Position numbers and translations under genes: made by a program. This document shows positions 35,854-47,409 of a stretch of DNA of 64,000 nucleotides, in pieces; position 1 is the stretch's first letter; each line of letters begins with the position of its first letter. The notes under the pieces are model-generated. The model ran no database searches, was not told the DNA's origin, and saw only the letters and a program-made list of their open reading frames with translations. Origin of the DNA: Chelonoidis abingdonii (lineage: Eukaryota > Chordata > Testudines > Testudinidae); contig NC_133770.1 of NCBI RefSeq assembly GCF_003597395.2, positions 84,611,694 to 84,675,693 on the forward strand, in the 5' to 3' direction.

Positions 35854-36795
35854 CAGGGGCGGCTCTAGGCACCAGCTAAACAAGCAGGTGCCGACGGCGG
35901 CAAAATATTTGGGGCGACATAATGCTGGGGCCTCAGCTCATACCTGAAGCAGCATCCCAGGCTGGATCCTGATCACCCTGGGGGGCGGTAATCAGGCTGT
36001 TGTTCTGCCGCCAAGTGCGGTGGGGCAGGGAGCCGGCTAAGTGGGGAACAAGTCCCTGCCGCTCTCCCGCAGGCAGCGGCCACCCCCGACTCCTCAGGCG
36101 GGAGCTAGTAGTGTGGCCCTTCCCCAGCTGCAGAGGACAGGCCTCTCCTCCTCGGTTTGTCCCCGCCACTGCAAGCTGACGAGTGGCCTGTCCTCTGCAG
36201 CTGGGGCAGGGCTGCGCTACTGGATCCTGCCTGGGAGGGTGGAGGGGTGGCCGCTGACCACGGAAGAGTGGCCGGAGCCAGTAGTGCGACCCTTCCCCGA
36301 CTGCAAAGGACGAGGGGGAACATGGCGCCCGGGCGGGCTGCTCCTCCTCAGCTTGTCTCCGCCTCTAACTCCTCCTCCTCTTCCCCTCTGTGCCGCCCCC
36401 TACCAGGGGAGGGGAGAGGGGAGCAGAGCGGCAGCCCAGGCTGAGCCCAGCTCGTGCCAGGGCCAAGGCAAAGACCAAGGATGAGCGGGGCTGGGATCCA
36501 GCAGCAGCCCCCAACCCCTAGCCCGGGGAGCGGTGGTGACAGGAGATGAATCCACCTCGGGCCAGATCCGCAGCAAGATAAGAGTTAGGCCAGGTGGAGG
36601 GATTTTGTTAAAATTAAATGTTAAAATTACACTAGTGGGAAATTGTTTTATTTCACTAACTACAAATTCTCTGTTTTCATTTTTTTTTATTTTAAACAGT
36701 CAAAACAAAACTGCGAAGTGCAAACGTGTAAAAGCCAAAAAAGAAGCCAGGTAGGGGTGGTGGTGGGGGCAGCAAAAAACCTAGAGCTGGCCCTG
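35854..36795. mobile_element. hAT-type non-autonomous element, 942 bp
   Basis: Perfect 8-bp duplications ATCATCTT (35846-35853 and 36796-36803). Ends CAGGGGCGGCTCTAGGC and CCTAGAGCTGGCCCTG are inverted repeats. The interior has GC-rich segments repeated around CAGCTG(C/G)(A/G)G(A/G)GGAC (36125, 36190, 36300). Confidence 0.9.
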
Positions 36796-36803
36796 ATCAT
36801 CTT

Positions 36804-37782
36804 TATGAGAAAAGACAATGGATTGGTAGGGTACATCTGGGGATGCTGACATACACTGGAATCTTTCCCCAAGCAGGCAAGGTGACAGCATGATGTGTCT
36901 CATGAATGAACAATCACAGCCAAGCCCGGCTGTAAAAGACTGGAAAGACTTTGGGTGAGCGTTGCTGATAAGACAGGAGAGTATCTAGATAAGTAAGTTT
37001 TCAAAACTTACACTTGCTATTACTTCAATCTCTATACTTCATTAAATAAACTTTTATGTGTTTTCACTATAAACATATCTAAGTGCTGTGCATTCAATGG
37101 AGTGGTGATGAGAGGTGTAACTGGTAAGATGGAATGTATTGTTTTTTTGGAAACGGCAAATCTGTGAGTGTCCAGTGGAACAGTAGTAAACACTCCAGGG
37201 AGATTCTTGGAGGGCTCAGGGGTTGGAGTATGCCAATCACTAACCTGGAGTGAGAGAGAAGAGCCCACATAAGGCTAGAGGGGAGTGCTTGTGTTGTCCG
37301 TGGCCAGTGGAGTGAGGGAACTGACCAACTGCAGGCACGGAAAAGCCTTCCTTATGCTAGGGGAAGTGTCTCATGACCTTGGGTACCCCGGGAAGTGTCA
37401 CAGTTCCTTCATATCAGTTTTCTTTTTTGTATTGTCAAATAACTATAGACATAGGGGCACCAGCCCAATATGACCCATCTGCATAATTCCCTTAAACACA
37501 TGGTCGAAGTATGGCCAAGTGTAAGAATAGTAACAAACTATATGGCATTTGAAGTGCTGGGAGCAGAATTAACAGCAGGGAGTTAGACTATGTACACCCT
37601 ACAGCTTAAGTTGGTATAAGTTATATTGCTCAGAGTGTGAATGACCCATCCCCCTCAGTGATGTAAGTTACACCAACCTAAGCACCAGTGTGGACAGTGC
37701 TATATTGACAGGAGAGCTTCTCCCACCGACACAGTGATCACTGCTTGGGAGGGCTGGAGTAATTATGTCAAAGGGTTTAGAG
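36804..37782. other. Intergenic, no gene recognised
   Basis: Unremarkable sequence between two MITEs. Confidence 0.4.
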
Positions 37783-38142
37783 TAGGGTTTCTCAACCTTT
37801 TTATTTCTGATGCTTCCCAAACATGCTATAAAAACTCCACAGCCCACCTGTGCCACAGTAACTGGTTTTCTGCATATAAAAGCCAGGGTGGTGGTAGGGG
37901 GTAGCAAGCAGGGCAATTGCCTGGGGCCCCAGGCCATAGGGACCCCCATGAAGCTACATTGTTCAGGCTTCAGCTTCAACCCCTGGTGGCAGGGCTCAGG
38001 GACCTGGGCTACAGCCCCAGGCAGTGGGACTTTAGCTTTCTGCCCTGGGCCCCAGCAAGTCTAATGCTGGCCCTGCTTGGAGGTCCCCCTGAAACGTCTT
38101 GTGGCCCCTAGGGGGCCCCAGACCCCTGATTGAGAACTACTG
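37783..38142. mobile_element. hAT-type non-autonomous element
   Basis: Ends TAGGGTTTCTCAACC and GATTGAGAACTACTG are inverted repeats; flanks GTTTAGAG (37775-37782) and GTTTAGCA (38143-38150) match at 6 of 8 positions. Same family as 26806-27150. Confidence 0.85.
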
Positions 38143-38217
38143 GTTTAGCACATATGCACTATCAGTGCTACAGTGATGCAGCTGCTCTGGTGTAAGCTCT
38201 GTAGTGTTGCCTTAGAA

Positions 38218-39306
38218 CAGTGATTCTCACACTTTTTTCTGGGGATCCAGTTAAAGAAAATTTTTTATGCCTGTGATCCAACGGAGCTGGGGATGAGGGT
38301 GTGGAAGAGGTGTGGGTGGGGCTTGGGCAGGGGGTTGGGATGTGGGAGTGAGGTCTGCGGAGTGGGGCTGGGAATGAGGGGTTCAGGGTATGGGAGGGGG
38401 CTCTAGGCTGGGGCAGGGAGTTGGGGTGCAGGATGGGGTCAGGGCGCTAGACTGCGGGTGCAGGCTCTGGGGTGGGGCCAGGGCTGAAGGGTTTGGGGCG
38501 CAGGAAGGGGATCCAGGTTTAGGGGGGTCTCAAGGCTGGGGCAGAGGGTTGGGGCGTGGGAAGCGGTCAGGGCTCTGGGCTGGGGCTGGGGACAAGGGGT
38601 TTGCAGTGCAGGAGGGGTTCCAGATTTGGGGGAGCTCAGGGGCAGGGCAAGGGGTTGGGGTGCAGGATGGGGTCAGGGCTTTGGGCTGGGGCTGGGGAAG
38701 ATAGGTTTGGAGTGCAGGAGGAGCTGTAGGTTCGGGGGCTCAGGGCTAGGGCAGGGGGTTGGGGTGCGGGAGGGGGTCAGGGCTCTGGGATGGGGGTGCA
38801 GGCTCTGGAATGGGGCCAGGGATGAGGGGTTTGGGGTGCAGGAAGGGGTTCCAAGTTTGGGGGGACTCAGAGCTGGGGCAGGGAATTGGGGCACAGAGTT
38901 GGGGTGCAGACTTATTTCCAGTGGCTCCTGGTCAGCAGCGCAGCTGAGATGCACCGTGGACCACACTGTACCCTGGAAGTGGCCAGCAGCCAGTCTGACT
39001 CTTAGGCAAAGGCGCATAGCACCCACCCCCCCAGTTCCCATTGGCCAGTTGCTGGTCAAAGGGAGTGCAGAGCCAGTGCTCAGAGTGGGGGCAGCACGCA
39101 GAGCCCCGGGGCCCCCTTGCCAAGAAGCCGGACCCTGGTAACAGCGTGGTGTCAGAAAAGGTAGGGACTAGCTTGCCTGAGCTGGGAAGCACCACCGACA
39201 GGGCTTTTAATGTCCCAGTTGGTGGTGCTGACCAGAGCAAGGTGACCCAGCGCCTTACATGATGTGACCCAGTAGTGGGTCACAACCCATGGATTGAAAA
39301 ACAGTG
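38218..39306. mobile_element. hAT-type non-autonomous element with internal minisatellite
   Basis: 1089 bp between CCTTAGAA (38210-38217) and CCTCAGAA (39307-39314), 7 of 8 matching. Ends CAGTGATTCTCACAC and GGATTGAAAAACAGTG are degenerate inverted repeats. From 38290 to 38910 it is a tandem G-rich array with units such as GGGGTGCAGGAGGGGGTCAGGGCTCTGGGCTGGGG. Five or more units are visible. Confidence 0.82.
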
Positions 39307-39314
39307 CCTCAGAA

Positions 39315-40914
39315 AAGAGACTTGAAAAAGATTTTGCAAGGAAAGCACTTGCAGCAGCTAAAAGGACATGGACTTTTGTTCAAGGAAGTACAACCCTTTG
39401 CCCTCTGTGAGGATGTATGGCTGAACTACGCTGCTACAGAATCTGCGTAAGGATCTTGCTGGTCTGCAGGAACTCTCATTCTGACCCTTTAGGATCGTAG
39501 AGAGAGGGACAAGGGCCTATGGATGGTCATTAAGGAAGGTAGCATCATGCACGATGGGGAACAAGATGATTTTCTTTTTGGACATTAGCCTCCTTTAACC
39601 AATTTTGTCTCTTTGTTTATTTGACTGGACTATTCTGCTTTTATTAAGACCTTGTCAAACTACTTGTGGAAAGTTATCATAATCACATGCATAGCAATAC
39701 ATCTGAGTTCTTTTGAAAACTAAATAGGTGAGAATTTCAAAAGTTACTAGTGATTTTGGGTGCTTCATTTTTTGTGTGTCAAATTTGAGACACCTTTAAA
39801 GATGCCTGATTTTCAGAAAATTCTATGCATCTCCCCATGAGACAGTTGTTCCACAGCTGTGTTGACTCTACAGTCACTGTGAAAATAAAAGTGTGGTTTT
39901 GTTGGTATAGTAAGTTGTTATGGCTCAGATACATTGGTAGCAGATGAGTTTAAAAGACTGTATTTTTATATAGTCACTTTTAACAGTACTTTAAGAAAAG
40001 AAGCTTCTTGAAAAAGTAGCCACTAACCTTTTCCTTCCATAGCTTATATTTTGTGTTTGGTTTGGTTTGCCTGCGCAGTCACTTGCAGAATTGGGGCTGT
40101 TTTTTGTATCTGTGGTCTGAACAACTTAAGAAATTGAATTAGCTTCAAGAACTCCAATAAGGAGAACAAGCAACCCCCAGTGTGTCTTCTGCTCATGATC
40201 AACATGACTCTCCTTAACCAGGTGCAGCTATCACCAAGGAAAGAGGCGTTTAGAGAAGTTGCTGTTGTTTAGGGAATAAAATAGCAGTCCTCAGCAGAAC
40301 GGAGCATTTCAAAAGCAGGTGCTGTGAAATAGGTGATGGAATTTGAGACTGGTTAGAAATGGTGGACATATGTCTTTATCCTCAGCTTATACTGATCAGC
40401 AAATAGAGGTGTGACAAATAACTGATTTGGAACTGATTTGTACAAGTGTCTGGCCATTTTGTTAGATTGATACAAATCTGATTCTGAAATGTCATCAAAA
40501 CAGTGATATCATGGCAAACTCTTTAGTTATAGCCCCTACTCTGTCCTTGTCATCAAAGCTGCTTCTTGCTGCCTCATTCTTGTGATGTGTCTGTATCTTG
40601 CTCCCACTTTCTCCCTCCACTTTGTCTCTGGACATGAGACTATCACCTTGGTGCTTGTCTTCTTCTCCCCAACCTGTCATCAGTGCCTAAATCCTGTTAT
40701 CTCTTCCTCCTTTCTGATTTCTTTCGGTAAAATCCTCCTACTAGCCCAGCTCCTTTCCTTGCTTCACAAACCTCTCTCCACAGTATCTGAATCTGAGGTT
40801 GGTGTCTATCCATCAGATACCGATAACCACCTTTGGGTGCCAATTTTAAAAGAGCAGGATAACCATATCCCTATATGCTGTATCCCATGAAGCAATTTCT
40901 CCCACTCTTTTAGG
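39315..40914. other. Intergenic, no gene recognised
   Basis: Unique-looking sequence between the two receptor genes. No coding frame with family resemblance was seen. Confidence 0.4.
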
Positions 40915-41135
40915 AAACTGTTATCTAGTGCCTAAGACACTTGACTATGAGTGAGATGACCTGGGTTTTATTTCTAGCTCTACCACTGACCAGCTGTTTG
41001 ATTTTAGGCAAGTCATTTCACCTCTTTGTGCATCAGTTTCCCCATCTATAAAAGAGAGATGAAGGTACTCACAAACTGCTATATGACCTATGGACGAAAA
41101 GCACTACAATATGGGATATAAGTATAGTCATGACC
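40915..41135 (+). mobile_element. MIR-type CORE-SINE
   Basis: GATGACCTGGGTTTTATTTCTAGCTCTACCACTGACCAGCTGTTTGATTTTAGGCAAGTCATTTCACCTCTTTGTGCATCAGTTTCCCCATCTATAAAA follows the MIR consensus closely: tRNA-related part, then core. The 3' part decays after 41090. Confidence 0.85.
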
Positions 41136-42690
41136 ACAAACTACAATTTCTTCCCAGAAATTTGCGATCAGCCTATCAAAAATTTGGTTTGTCTGGTGCA
41201 AGTTAACCCAGTCGTTATTGCTTTTGAGTTAAAAAGCCCTCCATGCCTTAAGCATACACAGAAATCAGGAAAGCCAGATAATAGTTTCACAGAAATGTTC
41301 AGATCAGAGCTATTTTGAAAAAAATGGCAAAGATTAAAAAATTTAAATGTTAGAATGTGGAGTAAAACTTTACAGAAAATGGCTAAATTACACGGGACTT
41401 CCTGTAGAAATACATATTGATTGTAAATAGGTCACATCACACACAGTTTTTAAATTACAATACCAGTGTTTCTGCAGTCATTCTGAGATAGGTTTAAATA
41501 TGACTTAGCCAGATAGATTCTCCTCTCTTTTGGACAGAAGGGGAATCATCATTTAATATTCAATGGTAAATTGGTACTTAGGAATGCAATTTCCATTAAT
41601 TATGATAGGAGTTGTGCACTTGGCATCTTGGAGTTAGGACTGAATCCTACAATCTTTATTAAGCAAAACTGATTTCATATCACTGTTAAGGACTGTACAA
41701 TCAGACCATTTGTATGGTGTGCTGAAAAGATTATATATTCTAGATTAGGTCTAAAGGATTTTATGTTTAATGTGCTCACATTCTCAGATTTCAAACTAAT
41801 ATTTTCCCAGTATCAGAGCAGTTCCTCAGCTTATATAAATCCGTGTAGCTCCACTGACTTCAGTGAAACTTCACTAGTTTATACCAGTTGCAAATCTGGT
41901 CCATTATTGTGTTTTCAAAACAGATTTTTCTTCTTGATACAACTAGTATCAAAGTTTTGACAGAAAAATCTTTCCTGTTCAATTCAATTGTTACAGAGAT
42001 ATCTTATTCCATTGCAATCTCATCCACTACAGTCCCTGGAAATTTGCCTCATTGCTTATTTGATTTCCCTTCTGAACACTTTAATAATTATATCCTTTTT
42101 AAAATACTTCATTCCAGTATATTCCCCCTGCCCTCCTCAATTGTTATTTTGATAGGCAAATCCATTAACAAATGACATAGCAGATACTATACTGTGTTTA
42201 CAGATATAGGCATTTGTACTACCTCTTAATCTATATAAGCAACTAATTAATGTATAAATACTAAAAACAGATAAAAGATGACTTACCAAATGTCTAAGAA
42301 GTGCCACTGATGTCTTAGTTTTTTAGACCAGCTGCATTGCATAAATCAGTTTTGCACATAACAAACTCACAGGGCAGGCATACACCTCTTCCTGTGTGAA
42401 GGACATAATATTCATTTGTTTAGCAGACTTTGAGTGAACAAATCATTGTTACTCAAAAAAAATTAAGCAGTTCTTCTTTTCTAAAAAGGACTTTCAAATG
42501 CTCCTATAAAAAGTGTGTTAAAGCACAGATGTATAGATTTTGAAATCCTAGTGGTGGGACTTAGGTTTCACAATCCAAAGCTATAATTATAGAAAGAGTT
42601 TGGTTTTGTTTGTAACCCACTCTTAGCAGTGCAGCATGTAGTGGTGTGAATAAAGGAAGAAAGAGTTAGAAGGATACATAATTTCTTGTT
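41136..42690. other. Intergenic, mostly no feature
   Basis: AT-rich. A decayed palindromic short repeat lies at 41822-41902 (CAGCTTATATAAATCCGTGTAGCTCCACTGACTTCAGTGAAACTTC). Nothing else recognised. Confidence 0.4.
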
Positions 42691-42714
42691 TTTCATTTGG
42701 GGGACTCTCTGTGC

Positions 42715-43030
42715 CACACTTGCCAGAGGCAGGCATGATATCCAGAAACTGGGTGTGGCAAGCACTAGGTGTGCTTATTAGCTGTTTGAAGTTACTTTGG
42801 TGGTTTCCATTGTGGGCAAGCAGATTGGCAGGATGCATCCAGAGTCTCTTTCTGACAGTGCAACCAAAAGGAACTCATGGGGAATGGGAGGGGTTTATAA
42901 ATAGAGGGAGCCATATAAATATGGGGTTTATAAATATCTGGAGCCATAATACTCTTTCCTGCCTGATGCAGTCAATCTCTTCTTGAATTTACCCCATGTA
43001 TCCATACAATAAACCCCCTTACTATAATCA
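42715..43030 (+). repeat. Possible LTR-like segment with duplicated TATA-type motif
   Basis: GGTTTATAAATAGAGGGAGCCATA (about 42891) is followed 30-40 bp later by GGGTTTATAAATATCTGGAGCCATA, and about 80 bp further by CAATAAACCCCC, in the order promoter then polyadenylation signal found in LTRs. Ends are undefined. Confidence 0.3.
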
Positions 43031-43174
43031 CACTTACCATTAGAAATAATCTTTAACATATTCACAAATAATCACAGGCAATTCCAAATCTGCCGCAGGT
43101 GTCAATGAGTTTTTCCCGAGTAAGGGAAGGACTTTGTTTTTCAAGATGAAACATGAAATAAAAAAGTCTTGTCT

Positions 43175-43330
43175 CTTTCTAGAAACACAGGAATTGCCAG
43201 CTTGGATCGACGACCCATGGTCTATCTAGTCAAGTATCCTGTCTCCAGTAGTGGCCAGCACCTGCTGCTTCAGAGGAAGGTGCAAGAAAGCCTGTAGTGG
43301 GCAATTGAGGAGAAACCTGCCCACAGGTAA
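43175..43330 (-). mobile_element. CR1 LINE 3'-region fragment
   Basis: AGGAATTGCCAGCTTGGATCGACGACCCATGGTCTATCTAGTCAAGTATCCTGTCTCCAGTAGTGGCCAGCACC is the CR1 3' phrase in reverse orientation. Confidence 0.65.
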
Positions 43331-46144
43331 CATTTCTTCCTAAACCTCAATATTTAGAGCTTGGCTTATGTCCTGCATAAGAGTTTATATCCCTTCCAAA
43401 ACTGTTGTTTTTTGCTGTTTTAATTATTAAACTTTGTAATCTGAGATCACAGTGAAATAAACGTACAGACCTGTGTTTTTCCCAGTAACCCCACCAGTTC
43501 GTGATATATATGAAACAATATGTGATCAGAGGTCTGTCAATGTAGATCATCAATTCAGCAAGATAGATGTGTCTAGTTATCACTGAAGAGATAGTAAATG
43601 TCAAATGACAGGAATCCAGAGAGGGGCATAGTGAGGAGAATTGTGCGCTAGAAAGGATATGGACTGTGGTTAGGGGAGGCTTTCTAAAAACATAGGGCCA
43701 GCCCCACGGTGGAGTCTGGGTGGGCCGGAAACTCATATCCTACTTTTTGACTACCTTGAAAAAATGCAAATTACTGCATGGTATTTTCTGTTAGATTTCC
43801 TGTGCATCTTCCACCAGCTATCTCAATGATTTGCTAGCACAGAGGAGATGGAGTCTCAGTTCCTCCACACCCATTCGGCACCCCCAGCTTCTTCCCTGTG
43901 AGTTCCTTTATCCCCAGCTTGTACCTCCCTTAGGCCCATTTCTCTCCCGAGTCCCCAGTTGCTCTTCAGGCTCATTCATCTCACTGAAATGTTGTGAAGT
44001 AAATGCCAGTGTGAGTTTATATACTTTGCCATTCTAGTACTGCATTAATTATTGCTATGTGTGAATGTTGTCTCTAACTCACCCGAAGGAGGGGACTGAG
44101 CTCATTTGCTTCAATAAAAGTGAGGCTTCATAGCAGAAAGTTTGAGACTCACTGGGGCAGGGAGTGGATGTCAGAGAGCCACGTTCCCTGGTCTTGGAGT
44201 GAGAGGCAGTCAGGGAGGAGGAATATATTGAGATTGGCCAGAGATTGAGAGGGGATGAAGCAGGAATACAGAGGACTGGGATGCATGGAAGTAGGGTGCA
44301 GGAGACTGGGAAGAGCATGAAGGGGAGGCAGAGGAATGGTGGGGACAAAAAAGGGAACATGAAGAGGGATGTAGAGCAACAGGCATGTTTAATTTTAAAT
44401 ACTTAATACTCTGTAGATATAAAATTTTAAGGGCCAGATTGTCCGGTTGGCTAATGTCTCCTTATATCACCTAAGCGGCACAAAGTGATCGTACAGTGGC
44501 CAGAGCTGGCTTGTGGGAGAATCCAGTTTGCTTCTCAGTGCTACATAATTTTTCCTCACTCACTTTCACTCCATCTGCTTTGTAATACCCACCCAAACTG
44601 ATATTTGCCCCCTAAAATTAAAAAAAAAAATTATTTTCAAAGGTCAAGTACCAAATCCCTCCTCAAGTTTCTCGGTGAATGGGGGCTGTCCCAGCTGCAA
44701 CATCTTTTAGGATAGTGCAGCAGCTCTATACCCAGTAGGTTTCATTTCCCTGTGGGCTGGTGTGGGGGAGGGTTCTGGTCCATGGCTCCACTTCTTCTCC
44801 ACCCCCTTTGTGGTTATGGGTGTTCCCTTGGTGTCCATGTAAGGAGCACTCCCTGCACTTTCCCAGGATCCAGAGCTGAAGCCTCTTTCCCACAAAGACA
44901 ATGAGAAACATTGAGTATATGAAACTTTTCAAACAATGATTTTATTAATAACTTGCATTAATGTGGAAAGAGAAAGAAGCATAAAATTGTAGCATCAGAA
45001 TTCACACCCCAATAAAAATGGAAATGGAGAAAGCTCAGTAAAACTGGAATAGATCTATAAACATAACACTGACATGCATTTGGTGTTAAAAAAGTGCTTT
45101 CACATTAGTGCAAATGTGCAGAAAATATTTTTTCCATGAAAGGAAGTTTACTGGGAGAGTAATTTTCTGCCATCACTTTGTAATACTGCAGATATTTACC
45201 TCACGGGGCTGTCCTCAGGATGAATAACTTGTTATGCACAGAGGTGTGAGGCTCCAAAGCAATATGTAAGTGCTAAGATATTGGGATCTGATCCTGCCAG
45301 TTCTTACTCATGTGAAATCAAAATAATTGAACGCAGTCGTCAAGGGGAAAGGATTATTTTAAACAGTCAGCCACCAGCTAATAGGATACCCCTCCTTAAA
45401 ACAATTCTGGTTAACAGAATGTCAGTCATATCCCATATCACTTAACAGAAGTGTGCACAATCCCTGTTTATCAAAATCTCTGTTTTATGAAGATTTAACA
45501 GCTCTTCAAACCCTATAGGAAAAATAAGGTATCGGTGTAATTGTAAATAAATCCTTCCCACCTCAGAGAGGTACTAGCTTTTTTTTCCATAATATAATCG
45601 AACTTATAAAATGCACGGGAATTTTAGAACCTTTCATGATTTTGCTACAAAGTTTTTTTTCCTGAAATGTTCCATTAATGTTAAACATTGAAATAAAAAG
45701 GTGCATCGAGCCCCATGTAAATGGCTATAATGTCCTCCCATGGATGCCTTCCTCCTAAAATTTTTCTTGTGGTTTTGCATATAGGTAAATGGTTCTTGAG
45801 AGAAGAAAAACCTTGTTCCTTGCCCTCTTCAAGCCATCTTCTGAATTATATTTCCTGAGGAAATAGTTCTTTGATCAGAGTCCAGGTTTAAAGAGCAAAA
45901 TCATACTACATTAGGTGCCATGTTACAGTGGATACTTAAACTGCCATATTTGAATTTTCCTGTGGGATTTTTAATATTCCCTATATGAAAAATGAGAAAT
46001 ACCGCAATGTCACAAAAAAATGAATTACTGTGATTGGTAACTGTCCAGGTCTTAATGCGATGACCATAAGAGTTTACTTAAAAGATTGTGCAATTAAACA
46101 AAAAAGGACCATGAAACTTTTATTAGCTACATTTCTAACGCACT
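43331..46144. other. Intergenic, 3' flank of receptor copy B
   Basis: AT-rich unique sequence. A MIR-like 3' fragment (CCTCACGGGGCTGTCCTCAGGATGAATAA) lies near 45200-45280. The 3' UTR of copy B must fall in the right part, without an obvious end. Confidence 0.4.
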
Positions 46145-47227
46145 TTACAAACCAATGGAGATATCATGCTCTGCAGTGGAAGGGGTGTATGTAGAGCTAA
46201 CCCGTTCTAATTTATCACCATGAAGAGCTGGACAGTGTTTGCAGAGGTAGACTGCAATGTGTTTTTGGAAAAAGGTATAAAGATATTTCCTAAACTTTTC
46301 ACCAATGAAAGCATAGATCACGGGGTTGATACAACAGTGGATCATTGCAATCGCTTCTGTCACTTGGATTGCTAGCTCCAGCTGACTGCTCCCCTCACAG
46401 TTATTTTATTTAGGGGAAAGAATCTTTCGAAAAAAAGCGTATATGAGAAATAACCGCATGTTGTTATTGGTTGCCAGAATGAAGAATAATAAACACAATC
46501 ATTAAAATAAAAATTAGCCTGACTGCCTTATGTTTTTTCTCATTCCTACGTCTCAGTAATATTTTTATAATCTCTATGTAGCAGAAGATCATAATGACAA
46601 ATGGAATGACAAGTCCCAGGATGTTCATCTTTAAAATCAGGAATTGCCTCCATTCTTTTTCATAATTTGATGGATAATGAGAGCTGCAAGTCCAGTGAGG
46701 ACCTTCCTTTTGAACACTATGAAATATAAACCCTGGAAGAGAAGCTAATATTGCTATAACCCAAATGACAACACTTGTGAGGATGCCATAGGTAACTGTC
46801 CTAGCTTTTAAAGCAAACACTGCATGGACAATGGCCAGATATCTATCTATTGTCAAAAGTATTATGAAAAATATTCCACTGTAGAAGCCAGCATAATAGA
46901 CCCCTGAAAGAATTTTACACATTGCATTTCCAAAATCCCACTCACGTGCTGCGTAGTAAGCCCAAAATGGTAAGGAAAGAATAAAGAGTAAATCGGAAAT
47001 TGCCAGATTCAACAGATAGATGTCAGTCATGCTTCTCAGCTTCTTGTATTTTATCAGGATCAGCACAACTAGCGCATTGCCTAGCAGTCCAAATATCAGC
47101 ACCAAAGAATAAAGTGGTGGCAGAAACCGGGATGCAAATTTTTTGACATCAGCTTTTTGGCATGGCTCAGAGTCAATATCGTAGTAGTCGGTTGTTGTGA
47201 GAACTTCTTCATCCATCTTGTTCTGTC
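46145..47227 (-). pseudogene. CCR5/CCR2-like chemokine receptor, copy B, frame-disrupted in TM6
   Basis: A paralogue of the receptor at 31188-32221 on the same strand. Exon start 47227 (acceptor CTCATCCAG), ATG 47216-47214. The frame is open for 250 codons: N-terminus [14 protein letters not shown]1-TM3 almost identical to copy A, complete [24 protein letters not shown]2 [10 protein letters not shown]5. It breaks in TM6 at about 46390-46495, where the nucleotide sequence is 116 nt against 97 nt in copy A (several small insertions). The frame then resumes with [18 protein letters not shown] and the tail [11 protein letters not shown]. Without the extra 19 nt it would encode 350 residues. Whether this is decay or a consensus error cannot be told from sequence alone. 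Confidence 0.9.
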
Positions 47228-47409
47228 CTGGATGAGGAAAGAGATGGTAGAAACTAAAGAGATGGACTAAAACTCAGACAAAGATTGGAATTTTACCACA
47301 GATAATACTATTGGGAAGCTGGCAGTGACTTCCATATTTAAGTTGCCTAATGTTTCCCATTATAAAAGATGATTGCAACCCTTTTTTGAGACACTCTGAT
47401 ACCTCCACT

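Noticed and set aside
34200..36480. Open frames of up to 170 residues
   Set aside because: They fall in a minisatellite, an LTR-like repeat and a MITE, with repetitive translations.
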